59,924 nt of DNA. It comes from Streptosporangiaceae bacterium. Its GTDB lineage: Bacteria; Actinomycetota; Actinomycetes; Streptosporangiales; Streptosporangiaceae. Within the stretch, counting starts at the first letter, position 1. Each line of letters starts with the position of its first letter. The stretch lies in the NCBI GenBank assembly GCA_030041135.1, contig JASHOL010000323.1:1-59924 (forward strand), in the 5' to 3' direction. Made by a program: the position numbers and the translations under genes. Below, one piece after another: positions 7,967-17,055 of this stretch. The notes beneath the pieces were generated by a model, which saw only the letters and a list, made by a program, of their open reading frames with translations, did no database searches and had not been told where the DNA came from.

Positions 7967-8476
7967 TCACGACACTCCGGGTGTGCGGGGCAGCGAGGAG
8001 GGGTCGGTCCCTGACTCGGCCGGGCCGGGGTGCCCGGTGATCTCGGCCGCTACGCGGCTAAGGAAGTTCCGTACCGTAGCGGCCGCGACGCGGTGCAAGA
8101 TCGCGCGGTCGAGTGCCTGACCCAGGGTGCCGAGCGGAGGCCGGTACGCCCCTGCCAGCGTCAGCAGCGCGGCATCTTCCCCGGCTGGATGGACCGTGAT
8201 GTCCGCATCCAGGACCGGGAAAAGTCCCCCGCCTGGTCCTGTGACCTCCCACCGGATGGCCAGCCCGGCTGAGCCCTGCCGCTCCGCGAGTTCGAGGGTC
8301 TGGACTCGCACCTCCCTGGTCAGGCCGAGCGCGCCGACCCTGGACAAGCCGACGACCCCGACGCCGTAGGCGTCTTCCGATGCGCCCGAGAGCCAGCCGC
8401 CCCTGGCCAGTCTCGCCAGCCCGGCGCGCGCGACCTCGAAGCTGACATCCAGCCCGACCTCGTCGCCTACGAACAC
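7967..8476 (-). CDS. Hypothetical protein, possibly SRPBCC-like
   Basis: The 169-residue protein starts at a GTG at 8476. It begins FVGDEVGLDVSFEVARAGLARL and contains alternating beta stretches (IRWEVTG, LDADITVHP, AALLTLAGAY) before a long helix near the C-terminus (AVA-type helix DRAILHRVAAATVRNFLSRVA). This order, strands followed by a long C-terminal helix, fits the SRPBCC (START-like) fold, but there is no decisive motif. It lies between the STAS-PAS gene and devS, divergent from devS, with a DosR-like box 36 bases from its start. Confidence 0.5.
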   Translation of the reverse strand: MFVGDEVGLDVSFEVARAGLARLARGGWLSGASEDAYGVGVVGLSRVGALGLTREVRVQTLELAERQGSAGLAIRWEVTGPGGGLFPVLDADITVHPAGEDAALLTLAGAYRPPLGTLGQALDRAILHRVAAATVRNFLSRVAAEITGHPGPAESGTDPSSLPRTPGVS

Positions 8477-8511
8477 TCGTCCAGTGAAGCTGCCTGGTTC
8501 CGGCGGTGGTA

Positions 8512-8525
8512 GTGACTTTCGTCCC
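8512..8525. promoter_or_regulatory. DosR-like box (GTGACTTTCGTCCC)
   Basis: One mismatch in the left half (GTGAC) and a perfect right half (GTCCC). It sits between the divergent SRPBCC-like gene and devS, 115 bases before the devS start. Confidence 0.55.
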
Positions 8526-8639
8526 GGCCATGGTCCCAGAAACCCAGTACGCGGACCTCATCTGGCCCGGCGTTTCGGCTTGCGGCTATCTTGGCAGGCG
8601 AGTGCCGCCGCACTATCGGATCGTCTCGGGTCGGTATTA

Positions 8640-10370
8640 GTGGAGCGAATCGTGGAAACCCCGCCGAATCGGCTGCTTCCAAATCTCCGTCTCGATGACT
8701 TGCTTGCGGAACTCCAGGTCAGGCTCCAGGCCATACTGTCCACCCGCGACAGGGTCAACGCTCTATTTGAAGCCGTGATGGCGGTCGGCACGAACCTGGA
8801 TCTCGAGGTGGTACTCCGGAAGATCGTTGAATCGGCAGTGGCCCTGGTCGACGCGAGTTATGGGGCCATGGGAGTCATCGGAGAAGGGAACCGGCTGGCG
8901 GAATTTATCCCCGTCGGCCTTACCGAGGAAGAGATCGCGAATATCCACCACTGGCCAGAAGGCCGGGGACTGCTTGGCGCGCTGATTACGGACCCGAGGC
9001 CGATGCGCAGCGCGAACCTGAGCGAGCACACGTTGTCCGCGGGCTTCCCGCCTGGCCACCCGCCGATGCGAACGTTCCTCGGCGTCCCGATCCGGGTCAG
9101 GAACGAGATTTACGGCAACCTGTACCTGACCGAGAAGCACGGCGGCGGCGAGTTCGACGAAGAGGACGAGGCGCTGCTCCTGGCGCTTGCGGCAGCTGCC
9201 GGCGTCGCGATCGAGAACGCGAGGCTCTATGACGAGGCCCGGCGGCGGCAGCGCTGGATGACCGCCAGCGCAGAGGTGACCAGGGTGCTGCTGTCCGGCG
9301 CAGGTCCAGCCGAAGCGCTTGACCTCATCACCGCCCAGTCACTGGAGATGTCGGGCGCCGACCTGGTGGTGCTGGCGCTGCCGACCCCTGACCGGACAGC
9401 GCTGCAGACAGAGCACGCCGCCGGACATGGCGCGAAGGAGGCACTTGGCCTGGTCCTGCCGACGCAGCGATCTGCCTCGGGCCAGGTACTCGCTAGCGGC
9501 GAGCTCATGACGATCGACGACTTCGCCCACGACGAGCGAGTGGCCGGCGCTGCGCGGGCGCACATGAATCTCGGCCCGGCCGTGGTCCTGCCGCTGGGAA
9601 CGACAGGCAACGTCCGCGGCGTGCTGACGGCCGGGCGTTTGCCGGGATCGATGCCGCTGCCCGCCACCGGGGTCGAGATGCTCCGCACGTTCGCCACGCA
9701 GGCCGCGATCGCGCTGGAGCTGGCCGAGCACCGCAGGCAAGCCGAGCGCGTCGCGGTGTACGAGGACAGGGACCGGATCGCCCGTGACCTTCACGACCTC
9801 GTCATTCAGCGGCTGTATGCCACCGGCATGTCACTGCAGGGAACGATCTCACTGATTGCGACGCCGGACGTGGCCGGCCGGGTGAGCCGGGCCGTCGACG
9901 CACTCGACGAGACCATCCACGAGATCCGGTCTTCCATCTTCGCGCTGCAGGCCCGTCCTGAGGTTGCCACCCCCGGGTTGCGAGCACGCGTACTGGCGGT
10001 CGCCGACGAGATGACCCCGATGCTGGGATTCCCGCCTGCCCTCCAGCTGGACGGCCGGCTTGACGATGTAGTACCAAGTGATGTCGCCGAGCACCTGCTC
10101 AGCGCCGTGCGCGAGGCGCTGTCAAACGTCGCCAGGCACGCGGGCGCGAGCAAGGTGAACGTATCGCTGGTCGCGGGCGACGAAGTGTCACTCGTCGTGG
10201 CCGACGATGGCTCGGGCCTCAAGGATGTGAGCCGCCGCAGCGGGCTTGCCAACCTGGAGGACCGTGCCGTACAACTCGGCGGATCGATGAACGTCGAGTC
10301 CGCCCCGGATGAAGGCACCACGCTCAGCTGGCGAATTCCCCTCCCGCCGGCGGATAAAGCGGACGCCTAG
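8640..10370 (+). CDS. devS: DevS/DosT-type heme sensor histidine kinase
   Basis: The GTG at 8640 gives 576 residues, close to mycobacterial DevS (578); the frame is open further upstream but without homology. Two GAF domains come first. GAF-A carries [13 protein letters not shown], and its His (residue 140) aligns with the heme-binding His149 of M. tuberculosis DosS as I recall that sequence; the following NLYLTEK keeps the distal-side Tyr. A HisKA_3 domain has [15 protein letters not shown] with the phosphorylated His at residue 385, then a HATPase domain with DDGSGL. It probably senses oxygen, NO or CO by heme and phosphorylates DevR. It converges with devR, overlapping by four bases. Confidence 0.93.
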   Translation: MERIVETPPNRLLPNLRLDDLLAELQVRLQAILSTRDRVNALFEAVMAVGTNLDLEVVLRKIVESAVALVDASYGAMGVIGEGNRLAEFIPVGLTEEEIANIHHWPEGRGLLGALITDPRPMRSANLSEHTLSAGFPPGHPPMRTFLGVPIRVRNEIYGNLYLTEKHGGGEFDEEDEALLLALAAAAGVAIENARLYDEARRRQRWMTASAEVTRVLLSGAGPAEALDLITAQSLEMSGADLVVLALPTPDRTALQTEHAAGHGAKEALGLVLPTQRSASGQVLASGELMTIDDFAHDERVAGAARAHMNLGPAVVLPLGTTGNVRGVLTAGRLPGSMPLPATGVEMLRTFATQAAIALELAEHRRQAERVAVYEDRDRIARDLHDLVIQRLYATGMSLQGTISLIATPDVAGRVSRAVDALDETIHEIRSSIFALQARPEVATPGLRARVLAVADEMTPMLGFPPALQLDGRLDDVVPSDVAEHLLSAVREALSNVARHAGASKVNVSLVAGDEVSLVVADDGSGLKDVSRRSGLANLEDRAVQLGGSMNVESAPDEGTTLSWRIPLPPADKADA

Positions 10371-11071
10371 CCTCGCTTCGGCTCACCGTCACCGTGGCGA
10401 TGATCGTGATCTTCCTGGCTGAACACGCGGGTGGCGAACGCGGCCGCCTGGGTGCGGCGCTCCATGCCGAGCTTGGCGAACAGCGCGGACACGTAGTTCT
10501 TGACCGTCTTCTCGGCCAGGTACATGCGCTCGCCGATCTGCCTGTTGGTCATGCCTTCGCCGATCAGCTCCAGGATCTTCCGCTCCTGCCCCGTGAGGCC
10601 GGCCAGGGGGTCTGACCGCGATGCCTGCTCCCGCATCCGGTTCATCACCTTCCTGGCGGCCTCCGGATCGAGGAGCGACTCGCCGGAGGCGATCGTCCGA
10701 ACCGCGCCCACCAGGTCGGTCCCGCGGATCTGCTTCAGGACATAGCCCGCAGCGCCGGCCATGATCGCGTCGAAGAGCGCTTCGTCATCGCCAAAAGAGG
10801 TCAGCATCAGGCAAGCCAGGTCAGGCATGAGCGAACGGAGCTCGCGGCACACCATGACTCCGTCGCCGTCGGGCAGCCGCACGTCGAGCACCGCCACGTC
10901 GGGCTTCAGCGCCGGGATTCTGGCCAGCGCCGACGCGGCCGTGCCGGCCTCTCCGATGACCATGATGTCTGGCTCTGCCTCCAGCAGCTCGCGGACACCG
11001 CGGCGCACGATCTCATGATCGTCGAGCAGGAATACGTTGATCTTGTCCTGCGGCTGCGAATCTCCTGACAT
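10367..11071 (-). CDS. devR: DevR/DosR-type response regulator (NarL/LuxR family)
   Basis: The ATG at 11071 gives 234 residues. The receiver domain has the acidic pair Asp17-Asp18, the phosphoacceptor Asp63 (in [11 protein letters not shown]), Thr91 and Lys113; these are the M. tuberculosis DosR residues 8/9, 54, 82 and 104 shifted by nine. The LuxR-type HTH has [20 protein letters not shown], keeping the lysines and Asn that contact the DosR box. It should dimerise on GGGACC-type palindromes found throughout this window. A perfect box at 11154 suggests positive autoregulation. It is not in an operon with devS but faces it. Confidence 0.95.
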   Translation of the reverse strand: MSGDSQPQDKINVFLLDDHEIVRRGVRELLEAEPDIMVIGEAGTAASALARIPALKPDVAVLDVRLPDGDGVMVCRELRSLMPDLACLMLTSFGDDEALFDAIMAGAAGYVLKQIRGTDLVGAVRTIASGESLLDPEAARKVMNRMREQASRSDPLAGLTGQERKILELIGEGMTNRQIGERMYLAEKTVKNYVSALFAKLGMERRTQAAAFATRVFSQEDHDHRHGDGEPKRG

Positions 11072-11153
11072 TGGGCAGGGCCTCTCGTCCGTTCCGTCAT
11101 GCGGGCCGATGCGGTCAGTGTCCACACTAGCCGCGTGTTGCTCCGGCTGGCTC

Positions 11154-11167
11154 GGGACCAAGGTCCC
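11154..11167. promoter_or_regulatory. Perfect DosR-like palindrome (GGGACCAAGGTCCC)
   Basis: Both half sites are perfect (GGGACC and GGTCCC around AA). It lies 83 bases upstream of devR, implying autoregulation as in M. tuberculosis. Confidence 0.8.
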
Positions 11168-11210
11168 AGGGCTCGGCGCTGAAGGCCCGGTCAGCCGCTC
11201 AGGCCATCGG

Positions 11211-12851
11211 TCATATGCGTTCTGGCCGCATCTCGATGGCCCCGCACGGGCACTCGCTCGCGCAGATCCCGCAGCCCTTGCAGTAGTCGAGATCGATCTG
11301 ATACCGCTGCCCCGCCGCGAGCTTGATGACCGCATTGTCGGGGCAGGCTCCGTAGCAGTTGTCGCACTCGAAGCAGTTGCCGCAGGACATGCACCTGCGC
11401 GCCTCAAACTGTGCGGTCCGCTCGTCAAGCCCACCGACGACCTCGTCGAACGTGCCGATCCGGCGGGCCCCTTCGAGCTGCGGCCTGACCGTTGCCGGAG
11501 CATCGGAGTAGTACCAGGTGTTCAGCCGATCGGCGGTCGCGACCTGGTGCCGGGCAGGCACTGCGGGGGCCTCACCGCGCAGCCAGGCGTCGATGCTTCT
11601 GGCGGCCTTCTTGCCGTGACCGATGGCAATCGTGACCGTACGCTCGGCCGGGATCATGTCGCCGCCGGCGAAGATGCCGGGATGTCCGGTCATCAGGTCG
11701 GGTCCGACCTTCACCACACCGTCCTCGATCTTGACCTCATCGACACCATCTAGCAGCGACAGCTCGGCCTCCTGGCCCAGGGCCAAGACGACGGAGTCGG
11801 CCTCGAGTTCCTCGAACTCGCCCGTGGGCTGCGGGAACCCGGTCTCGTCGAGCTTCATCTTCTCGATCGTGAGCTTGCCCGCGTCGGCGTTAGTGATGGT
11901 GGAAAGCCACATCATCCGGACGCCTTCCTCCAGCGCCTCCTCGACTTCGATGTCATGGGCTGGCATCCGGTCCCTGGTGCGCCGGTAGACAACTACGGCG
12001 TCGGTGGCGCCAAGCCGGCGTGCGGTCCTGGCCGCATCCATCGCCGTGTTGCCGCCTCCGTAGACCGCGACCCGGCGGCCAAGCATGGGCTTGTCGTGGC
12101 CTTCCATCGCATGAAGCACGGATACCGCGTCCAGGATCCTGGCCGAGTCACCGGCCGGGATGTAGGCACGCTTGCCGCGCTGGGCGCCCACGGCGAGGAA
12201 TGTTGCGTCGTAGCCGCCATCGCGCATGACGGCGAGTAGGTCGGTGATCGTCGTGGAGGGCTGGAGGGTGATCCCCATCGCGAGCAGCCGGTCGATCTCG
12301 GCATCCAGGACCTGCCGCGGCAGACGGTAAGCGGGGATCCCGTAGCGCATCATGCCGCCAGCGACCGGTCCCGAGTCGGTGATCGTCACCTGATGTCCGA
12401 GCAGCGTCAGGTGGTAAGCCGCCGACAAGCCGGATGGCCCGGCGCCGACGACGAGCACTCGCTTGCCAGACGACGTGGCCGTCACCGGGATGGTCCAGCC
12501 TTGCTTGATCGCCTCGTCGCCGAGGAAGCGCTCCACCGAATTGATCCCGACGGCACTGTCGACCTGCGCACGGTTGCAGGCAGTCTCACACGGCCGGTAG
12601 CAGACCCGGCCCATGACCGCGGGGAACGGGTTGTCCAGCATGATCTGGCGCCAAGCGGCCTCGTAGCCCTCGTGGTCAGAGCGGCTGTCCTCGGCGTGAT
12701 AGAGCCACTGCTGGATGTTCTCGCCGGCCGGGCAGGCGTTATTGCACGGCGGGAGCAGGTCGATGTAGACCGGCCGCTCGGTGCGCCAGGAGCCGGTCTT
12801 GTTGGCCAGGCTTGACCCGACGTCCAGCGTGATCGCGAACGGCTTGTCCAT
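11211..12851 (-). CDS. GltD-like NADPH oxidoreductase fused to an 8Fe ferredoxin domain
   Basis: From the ATG at 12851 (GGAG before it) the protein has 546 residues. The N-terminus has the cysteine pattern of GltD-type FeS domains ([22 protein letters not shown]), then an FAD site ([15 protein letters not shown]) and an NADPH site ([20 protein letters not shown]). The last 70 residues carry two CxxCxxCxxxC-type 4Fe-4S motifs ([18 protein letters not shown] and [14 protein letters not shown]), like PorD ferredoxin. It follows the beta subunit of pyruvate:ferredoxin oxidoreductase by two bases and that complex lacks its own delta subunit, so it probably moves electrons from pyruvate oxidation to NADP (inference). 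Confidence 0.85.
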   Translation of the reverse strand: MDKPFAITLDVGSSLANKTGSWRTERPVYIDLLPPCNNACPAGENIQQWLYHAEDSRSDHEGYEAAWRQIMLDNPFPAVMGRVCYRPCETACNRAQVDSAVGINSVERFLGDEAIKQGWTIPVTATSSGKRVLVVGAGPSGLSAAYHLTLLGHQVTITDSGPVAGGMMRYGIPAYRLPRQVLDAEIDRLLAMGITLQPSTTITDLLAVMRDGGYDATFLAVGAQRGKRAYIPAGDSARILDAVSVLHAMEGHDKPMLGRRVAVYGGGNTAMDAARTARRLGATDAVVVYRRTRDRMPAHDIEVEEALEEGVRMMWLSTITNADAGKLTIEKMKLDETGFPQPTGEFEELEADSVVLALGQEAELSLLDGVDEVKIEDGVVKVGPDLMTGHPGIFAGGDMIPAERTVTIAIGHGKKAARSIDAWLRGEAPAVPARHQVATADRLNTWYYSDAPATVRPQLEGARRIGTFDEVVGGLDERTAQFEARRCMSCGNCFECDNCYGACPDNAVIKLAAGQRYQIDLDYCKGCGICASECPCGAIEMRPERI

Positions 12852-12853
12852 TG

Positions 12854-13873
12854 CTACTCCTTCGCTTCCCGCCGGCTGCCCTCGCCGTCCAGCAGGCCGA
12901 ACCTGGCGATGTTGCGGTCGGCGAGCCGCTGCAGCCTGGCGATCGTCTCCGCGCCCTCTGGGGTCTTGAACAGGTGCGCGTACCTGGTCTGGAGCTTCAG
13001 GTAGTCCTCGACCGGCGCCTTCCTCCGGATCTTCGACACGCTGGTGACCTCGCCGTCCACGGCCTCGAACACCGGGAACAGGCCCGTCTGCTCCGCCAGC
13101 CGCGCGATCTTGATGGTGTCGCAGGACGCGCTGCCCCAGCCCAGGGGGCACGGCACCAGGATGTGCAGGTAGCGGGCGCCGCGGACCTGCATGGCCTGCT
13201 CGACCTTGTACTCCAGGTCGTGCAGCCCGGCCACGCTGGCGGTCGCGACATACGGGATCTCGTGTGCCATGGCGATCAGCGGTGCGTTTTTGCCCTGTCC
13301 GAAAGGGTTGCCAGGGTGCGGGCCGACGGCTGGCGTGGTCGCGGTGCGAGCTGCCGGGGGAGTGGCGCCCGAGCGCTGCACCCCAGTGTTCATGTAGGCC
13401 TCGTTGTCGTAGCAGATGAACAGCACGTCATCGTTGCGCTCGAACATGCCCGACAGGCAGGCGAAGCCGATGTCGACGGTGCCGCCGTCGCCGCCCTGGC
13501 CGACGACTCTGACGTCCTCGCGGCCCTTGGCGCGCATGGCCGCGGCGATGCCAGTGGCGACGGCGGGCGCGTTGCCGAACAGCGAGTGGATCCACGGGAT
13601 CTGCCACGACGTCTCCGGATACGGGGTGGAGAAGACCTCCAGGCAGCCGGTGGCATTCACTGCGATCATCTGACGACTGGTCGCGCGCATCGCGGCATCG
13701 AGGGCGTAACGGGCGCCGAGCGCCTCACCGCAGCCCTGGCAGGCGCGGTGTCCCGCGTTCAGCGAGTTGGTCCTGGTCACAGTGGACTGGACGGTGCGCT
13801 GGTCAGGGTCGAGCAGCCGGTTGCCGGCCGCGAAGCTGCCGACCTGGTAGAACTTCACCTGCTGGGCTGGCAT
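12854..13873 (-). CDS. porB: Pyruvate:ferredoxin oxidoreductase beta subunit
   Basis: From the ATG at 13873 (TAGGAG before it) the protein has 339 residues. It has the beta-subunit cysteines (HRACQGCGEALGAR and the later ATGCLEV), the thiamine-diphosphate motif VVGQGGDGGTVDIG, and YDNEAYMNTGVQRSGATP, which is typical of pyruvate-type rather than 2-oxoglutarate-type enzymes. It binds thiamine diphosphate and a 4Fe-4S cluster and pairs with the gamma-alpha fusion encoded just upstream. Together they convert pyruvate and CoA to acetyl-CoA, CO2 and reduced ferredoxin in the cytoplasm. The operon is gamma-alpha, beta, GltD/ferredoxin. Confidence 0.93.
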   Translation of the reverse strand: MPAQQVKFYQVGSFAAGNRLLDPDQRTVQSTVTRTNSLNAGHRACQGCGEALGARYALDAAMRATSRQMIAVNATGCLEVFSTPYPETSWQIPWIHSLFGNAPAVATGIAAAMRAKGREDVRVVGQGGDGGTVDIGFACLSGMFERNDDVLFICYDNEAYMNTGVQRSGATPPAARTATTPAVGPHPGNPFGQGKNAPLIAMAHEIPYVATASVAGLHDLEYKVEQAMQVRGARYLHILVPCPLGWGSASCDTIKIARLAEQTGLFPVFEAVDGEVTSVSKIRRKAPVEDYLKLQTRYAHLFKTPEGAETIARLQRLADRNIARFGLLDGEGSRREAKE

Positions 13874-13883
13874 GGAGGCGCTC

Positions 13884-15812
13884 CTATCCGATCCTGGAGG
13901 CGACGGCGCCCAGGTCACGCAGGATGTTCTCGGCCGTAGGGCCGGACCGGCGGCTGGCCTGCATCCGGCGGAGTTCGGCGTCAACGAGGTCGGTATTCAG
14001 GTCAAGGAAGGTCAGCGGTGGCAGGTCGTCGGCCGCCGCGCGGCGGAACAGCGTGAGCAGCGACGCCTTGGTGATGGCGCGGCCGCCCAGGCCGGCGATG
14101 ACGGCGTATCCGTGCAACTGCATCCCGGACAGGGCCATCCGCACGTTCTCGGCCACGATCCCGCCGATGCCGGCGGCGAACGCGCGCTCGAGGACGACGA
14201 CGCGCTTGGCCCTCTGCAGGCCGCCGCGCACGTTGTCGAGCGGGAAGGGCCGGAACGAGGTGATGCCCAGCACGCCGATCTTCATACCGTCAGACCGGAG
14301 TTCGTCCGCCGCGTCCTTGATGGTGCCGAGCACAGATCCGAGGGCGACGACGATCGTCTCAGCGTCCTGGGTCCGGTAGTGCCGGACCAGGCCGCCCGAG
14401 TCGCGGCCGAACTCGCCGGCGAACTCGGCGGCGACCTCCGGGATGAGCTCGAGTGCCTGCATCTGCCTGGTATGAGCGAGGTAACGCACCTCGGTGAAGG
14501 CCTCCGGCCCGACCATCGCGCCGATCGACACCGGGTCGGCCGGGTCGAGCACCTGGCGCGGCTGGTAGGGCGGCAGGAACCGGTCCACCTGCTCCTGTGA
14601 CGGGATCTCCAGCCGCTCGTGCGCGTGCGTGAGGATGAAGCCGTCCATGCAGACCATGACGGGGAGCGAGAGTCCCTCGGCGATCCGGAACGCCTGGACG
14701 TGCAGGTCCAGTGCCTCCTGGTTGGTCTCGGCGTAGAGCTGGATCCAGCCGCTATCCCGCTGCGACATCGCGTCGCTGTGGTCGTTCCAGATGTTGATAG
14801 GCGCGCCGATCGCTCTGTTGGCCACTGTCATCACGATCGGAAGGCCGAGGCCGGCCGCGTTGTACAGCGCCTCGGTCATGTACAGCAGCCCCTGGCTAGC
14901 GGTCGCCGTATAAGCGCGGGCGCCCGCCGCGGACGCTCCGATCGCCACCGACATGGCGGCGAACTCCGACTCGACGTTGATGAACTCGCATGGCGTCAGG
15001 TCCCCGGTCTTCACCAGGGTGGCCAGTGCCTCGACGATGTGGGTCTGCGGCGAGATCGGGTACGCGCAGATCACCTCGGGCCGGCTGCGGGCGACTGCCT
15101 CGGCAACCCCGCGCGATCCCTCGATCTGACGAAGGCTCGCCGGACGCTGCCACCCGCGGTCATCCCCGGCTGGCCGCGGCGCGGCGAGCAGCGCCTTCGC
15201 GACCAGGCCGGCCGGCCGGCCCCGGCGGCCATCGTCCGGGGCGCCGTCCGGAAGCCGAGCACGCAGCGCCTCGTAGGCGGCGCGGGCCGCTGCGGCATTG
15301 CCGTCGGCGACCCGGCCGGCGAACCGATCCCTGATCGCTGCCTCCACCGCGTCGATGGTGACCAGGCCGGTGAGCGCTGCGAAGCCGCCGAGCAGCGCGG
15401 CATTGGGCACGGGCCGGCCGACATGCTCCAGGGCGAGCTCGGTGGCGGCGACGGTCTGCACGGCGTTTGGCTGGAGTTCGCGAGTGAAGTCCTCGATTCC
15501 GAGGTCGGCGGCCGACTTAGTCGAGTTGATCAGCAAGCGCACGTCCGCGCCGGCGCCTTCGAAGACGTTCACCTGGTGCAGCAGCGTGGGGTCCTGGATG
15601 ACCAGCACGTCCGGGTGCATGACTGGCTCGCGGACCCGGATGGGCTTGTCATCAATCCGGCAGAACGAGACCACCGGGGCACCGGTCCGCTCGGAGCCGA
15701 AGCTCGGGAAGGCCTGGGCATGCCGGCCGCCGGCGAATGCGGCCGCGGACAACAGCTCGGCGGCAGTCACAACGCCCTGGCCGCCCCGGCCGTGAATGCG
15801 GATCTCGAACAT
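13884..15812 (-). CDS. porA: Pyruvate:ferredoxin oxidoreductase, fused gamma and alpha subunits
   Basis: The protein has 642 residues. Residues 1-175 are the gamma domain (IRIHGRGGQGVVTAAELL at the start), and from about 225 to 600 the alpha domain (AYPISPQTHIVEAL; VESEFAAMS; NIWNDHSDAMSQRDSGWIQ). A Gly/Arg/Pro-rich linker joins them. Gamma-alpha fusion is also seen in actinobacterial KorA, but the alpha motifs are of the pyruvate type. The enzyme is oxygen-sensitive in most organisms, so its presence in an actinomycete hypoxia island suggests fermentative use. The DosR-like box at 15910, shared with the divergent Usp gene, lies about 100 bases upstream. Confidence 0.92.
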   Translation of the reverse strand: MFEIRIHGRGGQGVVTAAELLSAAAFAGGRHAQAFPSFGSERTGAPVVSFCRIDDKPIRVREPVMHPDVLVIQDPTLLHQVNVFEGAGADVRLLINSTKSAADLGIEDFTRELQPNAVQTVAATELALEHVGRPVPNAALLGGFAALTGLVTIDAVEAAIRDRFAGRVADGNAAAARAAYEALRARLPDGAPDDGRRGRPAGLVAKALLAAPRPAGDDRGWQRPASLRQIEGSRGVAEAVARSRPEVICAYPISPQTHIVEALATLVKTGDLTPCEFINVESEFAAMSVAIGASAAGARAYTATASQGLLYMTEALYNAAGLGLPIVMTVANRAIGAPINIWNDHSDAMSQRDSGWIQLYAETNQEALDLHVQAFRIAEGLSLPVMVCMDGFILTHAHERLEIPSQEQVDRFLPPYQPRQVLDPADPVSIGAMVGPEAFTEVRYLAHTRQMQALELIPEVAAEFAGEFGRDSGGLVRHYRTQDAETIVVALGSVLGTIKDAADELRSDGMKIGVLGITSFRPFPLDNVRGGLQRAKRVVVLERAFAAGIGGIVAENVRMALSGMQLHGYAVIAGLGGRAITKASLLTLFRRAAADDLPPLTFLDLNTDLVDAELRRMQASRRSGPTAENILRDLGAVASRIG

Positions 15813-15909
15813 CGTGGCTCGTTCCTCCTGCGTCCGCCAGTGTGCCCGCCCAGTCCCACCGTCGCAGCGACCAGCAGCGGCGACTCAGGGGCTTGCAGCC
15901 CTCAAGGAA

Positions 15910-15923
15910 GGGACCTTCGGCCT
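15910..15923. promoter_or_regulatory. DosR-like box (GGGACCTTCGGCCT)
   Basis: Lies between the divergent por operon (start 15812) and the Usp gene (start 15975) and could serve both. Confidence 0.65.
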
Positions 15924-15974
15924 TTACCGCCGGCCCGCCCGCGGTGACAGTTGAGGCAGGTACGAGAGAGGGGC

Positions 15975-16394
15975 ATGGCAATGTACGAGAAAATCCTGGT
16001 CGCCATCGACGAGTCGGAAGCAGCCGACCGAGTCCTGACGGCCGCCCGCGAGCTGGCCGCGCTCTCCCATGGCGAGATCTGGATACTTCACCTGCGTGAG
16101 CGCGAGCCGTCGAAGTTCGGGGCGCCCGCCAGCGAGACCTCGGGCGAGGCGCAAGCCGCGGTCGACACGGCCGTGCAGAAGCTGGCCGCGGCCGGAGTCA
16201 GCGCCGCCGGAACCGTGCGGGACGCGATTTTCGGCTACGCGGCCAGGGAAATCGTCGCCGAGGCCAAGAACCGCGATGCCGGGGTGATCGTAATGGGATC
16301 GCGGGGCCGTGGTGACCTCGCGGGCCTGCTGATCGGCAGCACGGCCCACAAGGTGCTGCACCTCACCGACAGGCCAGTCCTGATAGTCCGCTAG
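15975..16394 (+). CDS. Universal stress protein (UspA family)
   Basis: The ATG at 15975 follows GAGAGGGG and gives 139 residues, a single Usp domain. It begins MYEKILVAIDESEAADRVL and has the ATP-binding motif GSRGRGDLAGLLIGSTA near residues 110-126, followed by PVLIVR. ATP-binding Usp proteins accumulate in dormant mycobacteria under DosR. It is divergent from the por operon with a shared DosR-like box. A hairpin separates it from the converging hsp20 gene. Confidence 0.93.
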   Translation: MAMYEKILVAIDESEAADRVLTAARELAALSHGEIWILHLREREPSKFGAPASETSGEAQAAVDTAVQKLAAAGVSAAGTVRDAIFGYAAREIVAEAKNRDAGVIVMGSRGRGDLAGLLIGSTAHKVLHLTDRPVLIVR

Positions 16395-16407
16395 CAAGCC
16401 CGGCCAG

Positions 16408-16439
16408 GCGGCGCGCCCGGCCGGATGGCCGGGCGCCGC
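16408..16439. terminator. Hairpin between convergent usp and hsp20
   Basis: Arms 16408-16422 and 16427-16439 pair around a GGAT loop with a two-base bulge. It lies 14 bases after the usp stop and 28 bases beyond the hsp20 stop, so it may act in both directions. Confidence 0.5.
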
Positions 16440-16466
16440 GTTGGCTGCCCGCTCCGCGGGCGCCGG

Positions 16467-16901
16467 TCAGGTTGCCTTGATGTGATGGTGGAGCATGACC
16501 GGGATCGTCCGGCTAGCCTCGCCGTTCTTGCTCGCGAGGGCCACGGTGATGTCGAGGATGCCGTTGTCGTACACGGCCTCGACGTGCTCCTCATCAGCTC
16601 CCTCCGGCAGCCTCACGCTGCGGGCGTAGGTGCCGTAGTGGAACTCCGAGTGGTGCTTGCCGTGACTGCCTTCCTGGCGATTGGCCTTGATCGTCAAGAT
16701 GCCCTTGGACACCGTCACCTCAAGGTCCTTCTCCGGGTCGATGCCTGGCAGCTCCGCCCGTACGACGTACCTGCCATCTTCGGCGTAGTCCTCCATGCGC
16801 ACCGGATGACTGGTGTCGGGACGCAGGAAAGTCCACGGGGTCTCCAGCCACTCAACAAGATCCAGGGGTCCCCTGATCTCCCTCCGTGCCAGCGATGCCA
16901 T
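16467..16901 (-). CDS. Small heat shock protein Hsp20 (first copy)
   Basis: The 144-residue protein has an alpha-crystallin domain at about residues 35-130. Visible marks are YVVRAELPGIDPEKDLEVTV, the FHYGTYARSVRLP strand, and YDNGILDITVAL with the conserved GIL motif. A His-rich C-terminus (LHHHIKAT) replaces the usual IxI tail, though RTIPVML is near the end. It is an ATP-independent holdase chaperone. Counterparts of HspX (Acr) are the strongest DosR targets in mycobacteria. The DosR-like box at 16986 lies 85 bases upstream, shared with divergent ppk2. Confidence 0.92.
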   Translation of the reverse strand: MASLARREIRGPLDLVEWLETPWTFLRPDTSHPVRMEDYAEDGRYVVRAELPGIDPEKDLEVTVSKGILTIKANRQEGSHGKHHSEFHYGTYARSVRLPEGADEEHVEAVYDNGILDITVALASKNGEASRTIPVMLHHHIKAT

Positions 16902-16985
16902 CGCTAACGCCTCCTCTCCGCTTACCTACTCTTGATGTCACCGCCGAACCGGCCGGTCAGCTAGAGGCAAAGGCGGATAATCGGC

Positions 16986-16999
16986 GGGACCTCGGTCCT
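16986..16999. promoter_or_regulatory. DosR-like box (GGGACCTCGGTCCT)
   Basis: Palindrome with one terminal mismatch, between divergent hsp20 (start 16901) and ppk2 (start 17056). Confidence 0.7.
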
Positions 17000-17055
17000 G
17001 AATCGAGCACGGCTGACGCGCGAACCCGGCGACCTTCGCCAGGAAGGAGGGCATC

